Positions 7,396 through 12,937 of a DNA stretch of 13,707 nt are shown here, piece by piece. Both the position numbers and the translations under genes were made by a program. Each line of letters opens with the position of its first letter. Positions within the stretch are counted from its first letter, which is position 1. This DNA is from Gp6-AA40 sp050742535 (GTDB lineage Bacteria; Acidobacteriota; Vicinamibacteria; Vicinamibacterales; UBA2999). The notes beneath the pieces were generated by a model, which saw nothing but the letters and a program-made list of their open reading frames with translations, did not search any database and was not told where the DNA came from. The stretch is taken from positions 1-13,707 of the forward strand of contig JBOGIQ010000141.1 of the NCBI GenBank assembly GCA_050742535.1, written 5' to 3'.

Positions 7396-8914
7396 CGAGG
7401 TGCAGTTGGCGTTCGAGTTCCACGAATCGCTGCGCCTCGGCCGGCGCCGGACGCAGCAGCGATACGAGAATCGCCGTCGCAAACGCGAGCGGGATCGTCA
7501 CGATTCCGGGATTGCGCAGCGGGAACCACGCGTCGGCGTTCTTCAGCACGTCGATCTGAATCGTCGGCGAGAGGTAGATCAGCACCAGCGTCGACGCCGT
7601 GCCGACCAGCATGCTCGCCTGCGCGCCGGTGGTGGTCAGCCGGCTCCAGAAGATGGACAGGACCAGCGCCGGAAAGTTCGCGCTGGCCGCGATCGCGAAC
7701 GCCAACCCGACCATGTAGGCGACGTTCTGCCCCTTGAACGTGATCCCGAGCAGGATCGACAGCCCGGCGAGCACGACGGTCGCCCCCCGCGCCACGACGA
7801 GCTGCTCGCGCTCGTCCGCGTGCGCGCCGCGCACCACGTTGACCCACAGGTCGTGCGAGAGCGTGGCCGCGCCCGACAGGGTCAACCCGGCCACCACCGC
7901 GAGGATCGTGGCGAACGCCACGGCGGCAATGAACCCGAGAAACGGCGTGCCACCGATCCCTTCCGCCAGCAGCGGCGCCGCCATGTTCCCGCCGGCATCC
8001 ACCGCGGTGATGGCCTCACGACCGATGATCACCATGGCGCCGAACCCGAGGATGAACGTCAGGAGATAGAAGAAGCCGATGAACGCCGTCGCATATCCGA
8101 CGGACGTCCGTGCGGTCCGCGCGTCGGGCACGGTATAGAACCGCATCAGGATGTGCGGCAAACCGGCGGTGCCGAGCATTAACGCCAGACCGAGCGACAT
8201 CGCGTCAACCGGATCGGTGACCAGCCGTCCCGGGCTGAGCACGCTGTCTCCATAGCGCGCCTGCGCCTCGGCGAAGAGCGCCAACGGATTCATGCCGAAA
8301 CGCGACAGCACGAGCAGCGCCATCAGCGTCGCGCCGCCGAGCAGCATGACGGCTTTGACGATCTGCACCCAGGTTGTCGCGATCATCCCGCCGAACAGCA
8401 CGTATGCCAGCATCACCAGGCCGACAATCACGATGGCCAGCTCGTACTGCAGCCCGAACAGCAGCCGTATCAGATTCCCGGCACCCACCATCTGCGCGAT
8501 GAGATAGAAGGTGATCACCGCCAGTGCTCCGATCGAGGAGGCAATCCGGATCGGCGTCGCACGCAGCCTCGCCGCAAGCACGTCGGCGAAGGTGTAGCGG
8601 CCCAGGTTCCGCAGCGGCTCGGCGATGAGAAACATGACGATCGGCCAGCCGACCAGCCAGCCGACGGAATAAATCAGGCCGTCGAAGCCCGACAGCGCCA
8701 CGAGGCCGGCGATGCCGAGAAAGCTCGCGGCGCTCATGTAGTCGCCGGCGAGAGCCAGTCCGTTCTGGAACGCGGTGACGCTGCGGCCAGCGGCGTAGAA
8801 CTGATCCGTGGTGCGCGTCTTCCGCGCCGCCCAGACGGTGATGCCCAGCGACAGCGCGATGAAGCCGATGAAGAACGCGATGGCGGTGAGGTTCGGTTCG
8901 CCGAGGGACGTCAT
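7385..8914 (-). CDS. actP: ActP-like cation/acetate symporter (SSS family)
   Basis: A 509-residue, multi-pass inner-membrane sodium:solute symporter of the acetate permease branch (E. coli ActP is 549 residues), importing acetate or another short monocarboxylate with a cation. Family marks include GGMIATTWVQIVKAVMLLGG (about 175-194) and LGTAGLPHILMRFYTV (about 247-262), both very like ActP. The core starts with GDYMSAASFLG (about 57). ATG at 8914 overlaps the stop of the DUF485 gene as ATGA, the classic yjcH-actP arrangement, so translation is coupled. No acetyl-CoA synthetase gene is visible next to it, unlike the E. coli acs-yjcH-actP operon. Downstream it overlaps the large ASPIC gene by 11 bases, an unusual partner. 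Family is secure; the exact substrate is inferred. Confidence 0.93.
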   Translation of the reverse strand: MTSLGEPNLTAIAFFIGFIALSLGITVWAARKTRTTDQFYAAGRSVTAFQNGLALAGDYMSAASFLGIAGLVALSGFDGLIYSVGWLVGWPIVMFLIAEPLRNLGRYTFADVLAARLRATPIRIASSIGALAVITFYLIAQMVGAGNLIRLLFGLQYELAIVIVGLVMLAYVLFGGMIATTWVQIVKAVMLLGGATLMALLVLSRFGMNPLALFAEAQARYGDSVLSPGRLVTDPVDAMSLGLALMLGTAGLPHILMRFYTVPDARTARTSVGYATAFIGFFYLLTFILGFGAMVIIGREAITAVDAGGNMAAPLLAEGIGGTPFLGFIAAVAFATILAVVAGLTLSGAATLSHDLWVNVVRGAHADEREQLVVARGATVVLAGLSILLGITFKGQNVAYMVGLAFAIAASANFPALVLSIFWSRLTTTGAQASMLVGTASTLVLIYLSPTIQIDVLKNADAWFPLRNPGIVTIPLAFATAILVSLLRPAPAEAQRFVELERQLHLGVD

Positions 8915-9177
8915 CGGAGACCGTCAACCGAAGTGTCGTAGTGCGCGTTCGCCCACCGGATGTAAATCCAGGTGAGCACCCACGCCACGACAATCACGAG
9001 CGCGCCCAGCAGGATGCCAAGGCTCAGACCGGGCGCGATCGCCGTGCCCAGCAGCGGCTTGTTGAACGCGACGAGGAGGATGAAACCGAAGTAGGCGGCC
9101 ATCATCGCGACAGTCAGCGTCAGCGCGATCCGCCAGCGGGCGGCCGAGACCGCTTCGAGCGTCGAATGTGTGGGCAT
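8911..9177 (-). CDS. yjcH: DUF485 (YjcH-like) small membrane protein
   Basis: An 88-residue protein with two membrane helices (about residues 18-41 and 53-75), matching DUF485/YjcH, the small inner-membrane partner encoded before ActP-type symporters (E. coli YjcH is 104 residues). Its role is unproven; it may assist or stabilise the symporter. ATG 9177 is chosen because GGGAG lies 7 T residues upstream and because the in-frame TTG at 9198 would read into a repeat. First gene of the six-gene run; its stop overlaps the actP start. Its leader holds a strong fold-back that includes the Shine-Dalgarno. Confidence 0.9.
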   Translation of the reverse strand: MPTHSTLEAVSAARWRIALTLTVAMMAAYFGFILLVAFNKPLLGTAIAPGLSLGILLGALVIVVAWVLTWIYIRWANAHYDTSVDGLR

Positions 9178-9184
9178 AAAAAAA

Positions 9185-9189
9185 CTCCC
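9185..9189 (-). promoter_or_regulatory. Shine-Dalgarno of the DUF485 gene, made by a repeat unit
   Basis: On the minus strand GGGAG is followed by seven T and then ATG 9177. This decides the start codon. The GGGAG is part of the last heptamer of the fold-back repeat, so the ribosome site comes from the repeat and could be hidden in its stem. Confidence 0.7.
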
Positions 9190-9249
9190 AACTCCCAACG
9201 TCCAACTCCCAAACAGCTTGGGAATTGGAGGTTGGAAGTTGGGAGTTGG
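9185..9249. repeat. Heptamer-based fold-back (STRR-like) element
   Basis: The left arm is built of CTCCCAA-type heptamers (two exact in tandem, then CGTCCAA, then CTCCCAA). The right arm is built of the complementary type (TTGGGAA, TTGGAGG, TTGGAAG, TTGGGAG, TTGG). The arms pair imperfectly over about 28 bases around a short ACAGC centre. It resembles the short tandem heptamer repeats known from cyanobacteria. It fills the leader between the DUF6152 gene and the DUF485 gene. Confidence 0.8.
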
Positions 9250-9257
9250 ATTCTATC

Positions 9258-9283
9258 GTAGAGGCCGACCTTTAGGTCGGCCT
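9258..9283 (+). repeat. REP-like palindrome after the DUF6152 gene
   Basis: GTAG head, perfect 9-bp stem AGGCCGACC / GGTCGGCCT and a TTTA loop. Its stem sequence differs from the other copies while head and loop class are kept. It starts 14 bases after the DUF6152 stop (9297) and could act as a transcription barrier or mRNA 3' stabiliser, but has no T tract. A TAGAAT (9250-9255, minus strand) beside it could be a -10 box for the DUF485 run; no -35 is evident. Confidence 0.8.
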
Positions 9284-9296
9284 TCACGCGCCACTA

Positions 9297-9719
9297 TTAC
9301 TTGGGTGCGTCTTTCTCGTAGGGAGCGCCGATGCCCGACGAGCCGACGAACAGCTTCTTCCCGTCCGGGAAGGTGATGTCACGGCCGTTCGCGCGGTTCG
9401 ACCCGTCCTTGGCCTGGAATCCCTCGACGATGATCTCGGTGCCCTCGGGCAGCGAGTTCTTGTTCCAGCCGCGGCGCAGCAGAGCGTTCGGCGCACCACC
9501 TTCGACCATCCAGCGCTCCACCTTGCCGTCGTCGCGCTTCACGTCGATGTGAATCCAGGAGTGCGGGTTGATCCACTCCATCTTGACGACAGTGCCCTTC
9601 ATCTTGACGGGCTTCTTCGCGTCGAATTCGGCCGCGAACGAGTGGTGCGCCATGACCGGGGCGGCAGCCGCGGCGAGCAGCGCGGCACCGGCGATAACGC
9701 TGAACAATTTCGTACGCAT
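9297..9719 (-). CDS. Secreted DUF6152-family protein
   Basis: A 140-residue exported protein. Residues 1-24 form a signal peptide (Arg/Lys start, Ala-rich core, cleavage likely after VMA). The mature part starts HHSFAAEFD and continues with KGTVVKMEWINPHSWIHIDV, the pattern of DUF6152, a small, probably beta-rich periplasmic domain of unknown function. ATG 9719 is supported by AGGAGAG 7 bases upstream; the TTG at 9773 would remove the natural signal peptide start. It lies 124 bases after another secreted-protein gene on the same strand, so they may share a role, but it has its own promoter candidate. No enzyme motif is seen. Confidence 0.85.
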   Translation of the reverse strand: MRTKLFSVIAGAALLAAAAAPVMAHHSFAAEFDAKKPVKMKGTVVKMEWINPHSWIHIDVKRDDGKVERWMVEGGAPNALLRRGWNKNSLPEGTEIIVEGFQAKDGSNRANGRDITFPDGKKLFVGSSGIGAPYEKDAPK

Positions 9720-9726
9720 CGGGTAT

Positions 9727-9733
9727 CTCTCCT
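9727..9733 (-). promoter_or_regulatory. Strong Shine-Dalgarno of the DUF6152 gene
   Basis: AGGAGAG on the minus strand, 7 bases before ATG 9719. Most genes in this window lack such a site, so this one suggests efficient independent translation and fixes the start. Confidence 0.75.
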
Positions 9734-9741
9734 GCCTAGAA

Positions 9742-9773
9742 CGTATATGTGACTGCCCGTCCCGAACCGTCAA
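9742..9773 (-). promoter_or_regulatory. Candidate promoter of the DUF6152 gene
   Basis: On the minus strand TTGACG (9768-9773) and TATACG (9742-9747) are 20 bases apart, or 18 if CATATA is taken as the -10. This would give a short leader ending at ATG 9719. A second possible -10, TATACT, lies at 9791-9796 without a clear -35. Spacing is not ideal, so this is tentative. Confidence 0.35.
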
Positions 9774-9818
9774 ACCCAGGCTACTCGGACAGTATAGCCC
9801 AATCCCCTGGAGGCGGAG

Positions 9819-9838
9819 GGCACCCCTGCCGGGGTGCC
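9819..9838 (-). terminator. GC hairpin after the secreted-protein gene
   Basis: GGCACCCC / GGGGTGCC form a perfect 8-bp stem with a 4-base loop, 5 bases after the stop at 9844. No run of T follows on the minus strand, so it may be a weak or Rho-assisted terminator or an mRNA end stabiliser rather than a classical intrinsic terminator. Confidence 0.45.
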
Positions 9839-9843
9839 GCCAC

Positions 9844-10773
9844 CTACTCGGACGTCTTCTTTTTCAGGTCTCCGTAGAGCAATTCCTCGGAGAATTCGAC
9901 GCACTTATATTCCAGCAGCTGCGCGTTCGGCTCGACCCGGCGGTAGAGCGGCATGCGGATCGTGAAGGGCCGCGTCAGCACTTTCGGGTCCTCGATCCGC
10001 GCCTCGTAGTTCAGGATGCTGCCGCCCGAGCCCGGCATGATCGAGTACCGCTCGGTGACGACCAGCGCCTCGCTGTGGTGGTTGCCCGCGCGGTCGAACC
10101 ACGACTGATCGTTGAAGCCCTTCGCTTCGATGACGAGCGTGTCGCCGTCCCACTTCCCGTTCGACCAGCCCATCCAGCTGTCCACCGGCGCCTCGGTGTG
10201 ATTGCTCATGTGGACGATGCGATTCGAGCTCGCGTACTCGTAGACGAACAGAATGTCCTTCTGTCCCTGAACGATCTGGAACGGATACGGCATGTAGGTC
10301 GCGCGCGGCAGACCGGGCATGTAGCACTTCGCTTCCGGATCGGCCTTCGGCCAGCCCGCCTGGTTCTCGGTCCTCTTCTTCAGACCCGCGGGGTTGTATG
10401 GGATCGTCCCGTTGTTGTCGACGATCACGCTCTGCCCGGCCGGAATCGCGAACATCGCGCCCAGCTGCCAGAACGCCGTGGCGGACGCTGAATGATCCTC
10501 GAGGTTCCAGTTGGCCGTGTTGATCGCCTGATAGATGCCATTCAGGTTCGGGCGGCCCGCGATCCGATCGCCACCAGGACGCGCCGGCACACCGGCGGCG
10601 GGAGCTGCGCCGCGTCCCTGCGCGGGTGCTGCACCACGACCCTGTGCCGGAGCGGCGGGGGCTGGAGCTGGAGCTGCGCCACCCTGACGACCCTGTTGCT
10701 GTGCCGTAAGGGTCAGCGTCACTGCTGCCGCCATCACCGTCGCCATGACTGCGCCTGTAAACCGGTTACGCAT
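9844..10773 (-). CDS. Secreted protein of unknown function with Ala/Pro/Gln/Gly linker
   Basis: A 309-residue exported protein. Residues 1-24 look like a signal peptide (cleavage near LTLTA-QQ). Residues 25-68 are a low-complexity linker containing AAPAQGRG twice in a row. The remaining 240 residues are a folded domain beginning RPNLNGIYQAINTANWNLE and containing GWSNGKWDGDTLVIEAKGFND and FTIRMPLYRR. I recognise this as a type common and often paralogous in Acidobacteriota, but know no function; no catalytic motif is evident. Cys appears only twice (about 151 and 292), and a disulfide is possible. The start is supported by AAGGAGA 9 bases upstream. It sits just upstream of the DUF6152 gene, which also encodes an exported protein. 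Confidence 0.8.
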   Translation of the reverse strand: MRNRFTGAVMATVMAAAVTLTLTAQQQGRQGGAAPAPAPAAPAQGRGAAPAQGRGAAPAAGVPARPGGDRIAGRPNLNGIYQAINTANWNLEDHSASATAFWQLGAMFAIPAGQSVIVDNNGTIPYNPAGLKKRTENQAGWPKADPEAKCYMPGLPRATYMPYPFQIVQGQKDILFVYEYASSNRIVHMSNHTEAPVDSWMGWSNGKWDGDTLVIEAKGFNDQSWFDRAGNHHSEALVVTERYSIMPGSGGSILNYEARIEDPKVLTRPFTIRMPLYRRVEPNAQLLEYKCVEFSEELLYGDLKKKTSE

Positions 10774-10782
10774 GTGCCTAGG

Positions 10783-10789
10783 TCTCCTT
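10783..10789 (-). promoter_or_regulatory. Strong Shine-Dalgarno of the secreted-protein gene
   Basis: AAGGAGA on the minus strand, 9 bases before ATG 10773; it fixes the start, which also gives a proper signal peptide. Confidence 0.75.
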
Positions 10790-10803
10790 CAAAACTTTCG
10801 TGG

Positions 10804-10833
10804 CTTCTATCAAAGTTGTCGCTGGGGTGTCAA
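10804..10833 (-). promoter_or_regulatory. Candidate promoter of the secreted-protein gene
   Basis: Minus-strand TTGACA (10828-10833), a perfect -35, is 18 bases before TAGAAG (10804-10809). It overlaps the last codons of the methionine synthase gene and would start RNA near 10797, leaving a leader of about 24 bases that holds the Shine-Dalgarno. This suggests the secreted-protein gene is not simply read from the metabolic genes upstream. Confidence 0.45.
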
Positions 10834-11859
10834 GGAAGCCGTCAACCCCGACCGGACGATTGCGGCCCCCGCCGCCAGCGCCCGCATCTTATCGCGAGCC
10901 GCCTCTTCCGTGCGCGGGACGAGACCACAGTCGGTGGACAGCTTGAGCCGCTCGGCCGGCACGTGTTCAAGCGCCCGGCGGATCCGGGAGGCGACGATTT
11001 CGGGCGTCTCCCCTTCGTCCGTCCCCACGTCAATCACGCCAACGACGACATCTTTATTTCCGGCTTCCCGCAGGACTGACGGATCCACCCCGGAGGCCGC
11101 GCACTCGACCGAGATCTGATCCACGCTGCTGCGCGCGAGGATCGGCAGCGTGAGACCGTAGTGGCCCCAGCTCCTATTGCTGGATTTCCACGCCAGGACC
11201 AGCGGCGTCCCATAGCCATAACAGATGTGAACGGCCTTCGTGGCCCGGACGCCATCCATGGAGCGCTCGAGCGCGTCCATCCCCCACTGTTCCACTTCTT
11301 CGACGAAGACGTTGAAGCACGGCTCGTCGAACTGGACGACGTCGGCTCCCGCGTCCACGAGATCGCGAGCCTCTGCGTTCAGGATTTCCGCGAACCGCAT
11401 GGCCAGAGCCTGATGGCCGCCACGGTAATGCTCGTCCGCCACGTCGTCCGCCATCGTCATCGGGCCCGGGAGCGTGACTTTCAAGGCTCGTGTCGTAACA
11501 GCCCGTGCGAATCGGCACGCCTCGACGAGGATCGGAGCACGCCGCCGGACGTCGCCGACGATTCTCGGCACATCCATGGATTCGGCGTAGCGGCCGCCGC
11601 GCGTCTTCTTTCTCGCCGTGCGTTCCTGATCGACGCCCGTCAGGCCGTCGAGAAACCCGCCGATGTAGTGCCGCCGCCGCAGCTCACCGTCGGTGACGAT
11701 GTCGAGGCCGGCTTCCTCCTGATCGCGAATGGCCTGGCGGACCGCCTCGTCCTGAGCCGCGCGGAGCGCGTCGCCCGATAGTTTCCAGGCCGCGCGCAGG
11801 CCACGATGCGCGAGCCACGACGGCTTCGGCAGGCTTCCGACAATTGAGGTTTCCAGCAT
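10810..11859 (-). CDS. Core-only B12-independent methionine synthase (MesD-like)
   Basis: A 349-residue cytoplasmic protein equivalent to the catalytic C-terminal half of MetE (E. coli MetE is 753 residues). Such enzymes methylate homocysteine to methionine using zinc. The zinc ligands are visible: His211 and Cys213 in HICYGYG, Glu252 in ISVEC and Cys311 in STDCGLVPR. Other marks are GSLPKPSWLA (8), DIVTDGE (53), LPGPMTM (130) and VVQFDEPCFNVF (174). From memory these match the MesD family of short methionine synthases better than the duplicated MetE. MesD is reported to need a second protein, MesX, and none is seen here. ATG 11859 is preferred over an in-frame TTG at 11946, which would add residues encoded by the palindromic repeat. 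It begins 28 bases after the AcuI-like stop. Related folds include coenzyme M transferases, so the methyl donor and acceptor are inferred. Confidence 0.85.
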   Translation of the reverse strand: MLETSIVGSLPKPSWLAHRGLRAAWKLSGDALRAAQDEAVRQAIRDQEEAGLDIVTDGELRRRHYIGGFLDGLTGVDQERTARKKTRGGRYAESMDVPRIVGDVRRRAPILVEACRFARAVTTRALKVTLPGPMTMADDVADEHYRGGHQALAMRFAEILNAEARDLVDAGADVVQFDEPCFNVFVEEVEQWGMDALERSMDGVRATKAVHICYGYGTPLVLAWKSSNRSWGHYGLTLPILARSSVDQISVECAASGVDPSVLREAGNKDVVVGVIDVGTDEGETPEIVASRIRRALEHVPAERLKLSTDCGLVPRTEEAARDKMRALAAGAAIVRSGLTASLTPQRQL

Positions 11860-11874
11860 ATGGCGCCCGCCGAC

Positions 11875-11897
11875 GTAGTGTCCGCCTTCAGGCGGAC
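11875..11897 (+). repeat. REP-like palindrome carrying the stop codon of the AcuI-like gene
   Basis: GTAG head, stem GTCCGCC / GGCGGAC, TTCA loop. On the coding strand the loop TGAA supplies the TGA stop of the AcuI-like gene (11888-11890), and the stem encodes its final Ser-Ala. It fills the junction between that gene and the methionine synthase gene. Confidence 0.85.
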
Positions 11898-12880
11898 CCG
11901 TGACCGATCCGTACGACAAACCGCCCTCGCGCCCGGCCTGCTGCAAGCGTCTCGAAAGCCTGCGGCAATTCCTCGAGCGTAATCTCGCGTGTCATCAGCG
12001 ACAAATCGCGCTTCATCTCTGTCGCCAACCGGTGCCACACGTCTTTCCTGATGTCCATCGGGCAGGTTACCGAATCGATTCCGATCAGGCTGACGCCGCG
12101 GAGGATGAACGGAATGACGCTCAGTGTGAGGTCGATCCCGCCGGTCAGTCCGGTGCTGGCGATCCCGCCCCACGCGGTGGTCGTCTTGACCAGCCACGAC
12201 AGCAGCTCGCCGCCAGCCGCATCAACAGCGGCCGCCCACTGTGCGTGCTCGATCGGGCGGTCGGTGAACTGAATGGTGTGCCGCGATAGAACGTCGTGCG
12301 CGCCGAGCTTCGCGAGGTACTCGCGCTCGGACTCCTTGCCCGTAATCGCCGTGACCTTATAACCACTGCCGGCAAGCAGGGAGATCGCGATGCCGCCCAC
12401 GCCGCCCGTCGAACCCGTGACGGCAACAGGACCATGGCCCGGCCTCAGCCCGTTGTGCTCGAGCCTGATGATGGCGAGCGCGGCAGTGAAACCGGCAGTA
12501 CCGAGTTCCATCGATTCGCGCAGGGTGAGGCCGGCAGGCAGCGGAACGACCCAGTCCGCCGGCACGCGGACGTACTCGGCGTAGCCGCCGTCATTGCCGA
12601 CGCCGATTTCGTAGCTGGTGGCGATAACGGTGTCGCCTTCCTTGAATCGCCGATCGGTGCTGGACACGACGGTTCCCGAGACGTCGATACCGCCGATGCG
12701 GGGAAACGAGCGGATAATCCGTGGCCCGGTTGCAGCCAGCGCGTCCTTGTAGTTGACGCTCGAGTACGCCGCCCGAAGCACGACGTCCCCCGGCGTCAGC
12801 TCGTCGAGTGTCGTCTCGACGATCCGGCCGGCAATCGTGCCGCCGTCGTTGAAGATCCGAAACGCCCGGAACGGTTCCAT
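11888..12880 (-). CDS. acuI: AcuI/YhdH-type NADPH-dependent acrylyl-CoA reductase-like oxidoreductase
   Basis: A 330-residue zinc-free medium-chain dehydrogenase/reductase of the YhdH/YhfP group; characterised members (AcuI) reduce acryloyl-CoA to propionyl-CoA with NADPH. The family marks are SSVNYKDAL (40-48), a nucleotide-binding VTGSTGGVGG (154-163), AWGGIASTGLTGG (236-248) and PFILRGVSLIGIDSV (257-271), the last highly typical of this group. Length equals the usual 325-330. ATG 12880 has no obvious Shine-Dalgarno. It lies 57 bases after the membrane-protein gene and 28 before the methionine synthase gene, so these may be co-transcribed. Its last residues and stop come from an inserted palindrome. 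Substrate is inferred from family; other 2-enoyl compounds or quinones are possible. Confidence 0.92.
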   Translation of the reverse strand: MEPFRAFRIFNDGGTIAGRIVETTLDELTPGDVVLRAAYSSVNYKDALAATGPRIIRSFPRIGGIDVSGTVVSSTDRRFKEGDTVIATSYEIGVGNDGGYAEYVRVPADWVVPLPAGLTLRESMELGTAGFTAALAIIRLEHNGLRPGHGPVAVTGSTGGVGGIAISLLAGSGYKVTAITGKESEREYLAKLGAHDVLSRHTIQFTDRPIEHAQWAAAVDAAGGELLSWLVKTTTAWGGIASTGLTGGIDLTLSVIPFILRGVSLIGIDSVTCPMDIRKDVWHRLATEMKRDLSLMTREITLEELPQAFETLAAGRARGRFVVRIGHGSA

Positions 12881-12906
12881 CGGTCGATGATTGTACTTGC
12901 CAGTTC

Positions 12907-12929
12907 GTAGTGTCCGCCTTCAGGCGGAC
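12907..12929 (+). repeat. REP-like palindrome between the membrane-protein and AcuI-like genes
   Basis: GTAG head, stem GTCCGCC / GGCGGAC, TTCA loop; identical in core to the copies at 2014 and 11875, with the flank CTCC shared with the 2014 copy. It lies 8 bases after the stop at 12938 and could protect the 3' end of that message. Confidence 0.85.
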
Positions 12930-12937
12930 CTCCCGCG

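Noticed and set aside
7280..8182. Plus-strand open frame of 300 codons opposite actP
   Set aside because: Very rich in Arg, Asp and His, with no recognisable fold; the minus strand encodes an unmistakable symporter.
9258..9283. Classical intrinsic terminator after the DUF6152 gene
   Set aside because: The stem is strong but no T tract follows on the minus strand, and head plus loop place it in the REP-like family.
9568..10491. Plus-strand open frame of 307 codons opposite the secreted-protein gene
   Set aside because: No motif, no ribosome site, and it overlaps two minus-strand genes that have signal peptides and Shine-Dalgarno sites.
11860..11946. N-terminal extension of the methionine synthase from TTG 11946
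   Set aside because: The added residues (PPEGGHY) come from the palindromic repeat and the extension overlaps the AcuI-like gene; ATG 11859 gives the family's usual start.
1987..12929. CRISPR array
   Set aside because: The repeats are single or paired palindromes kilobases apart, with no regular spacers and no cas genes.
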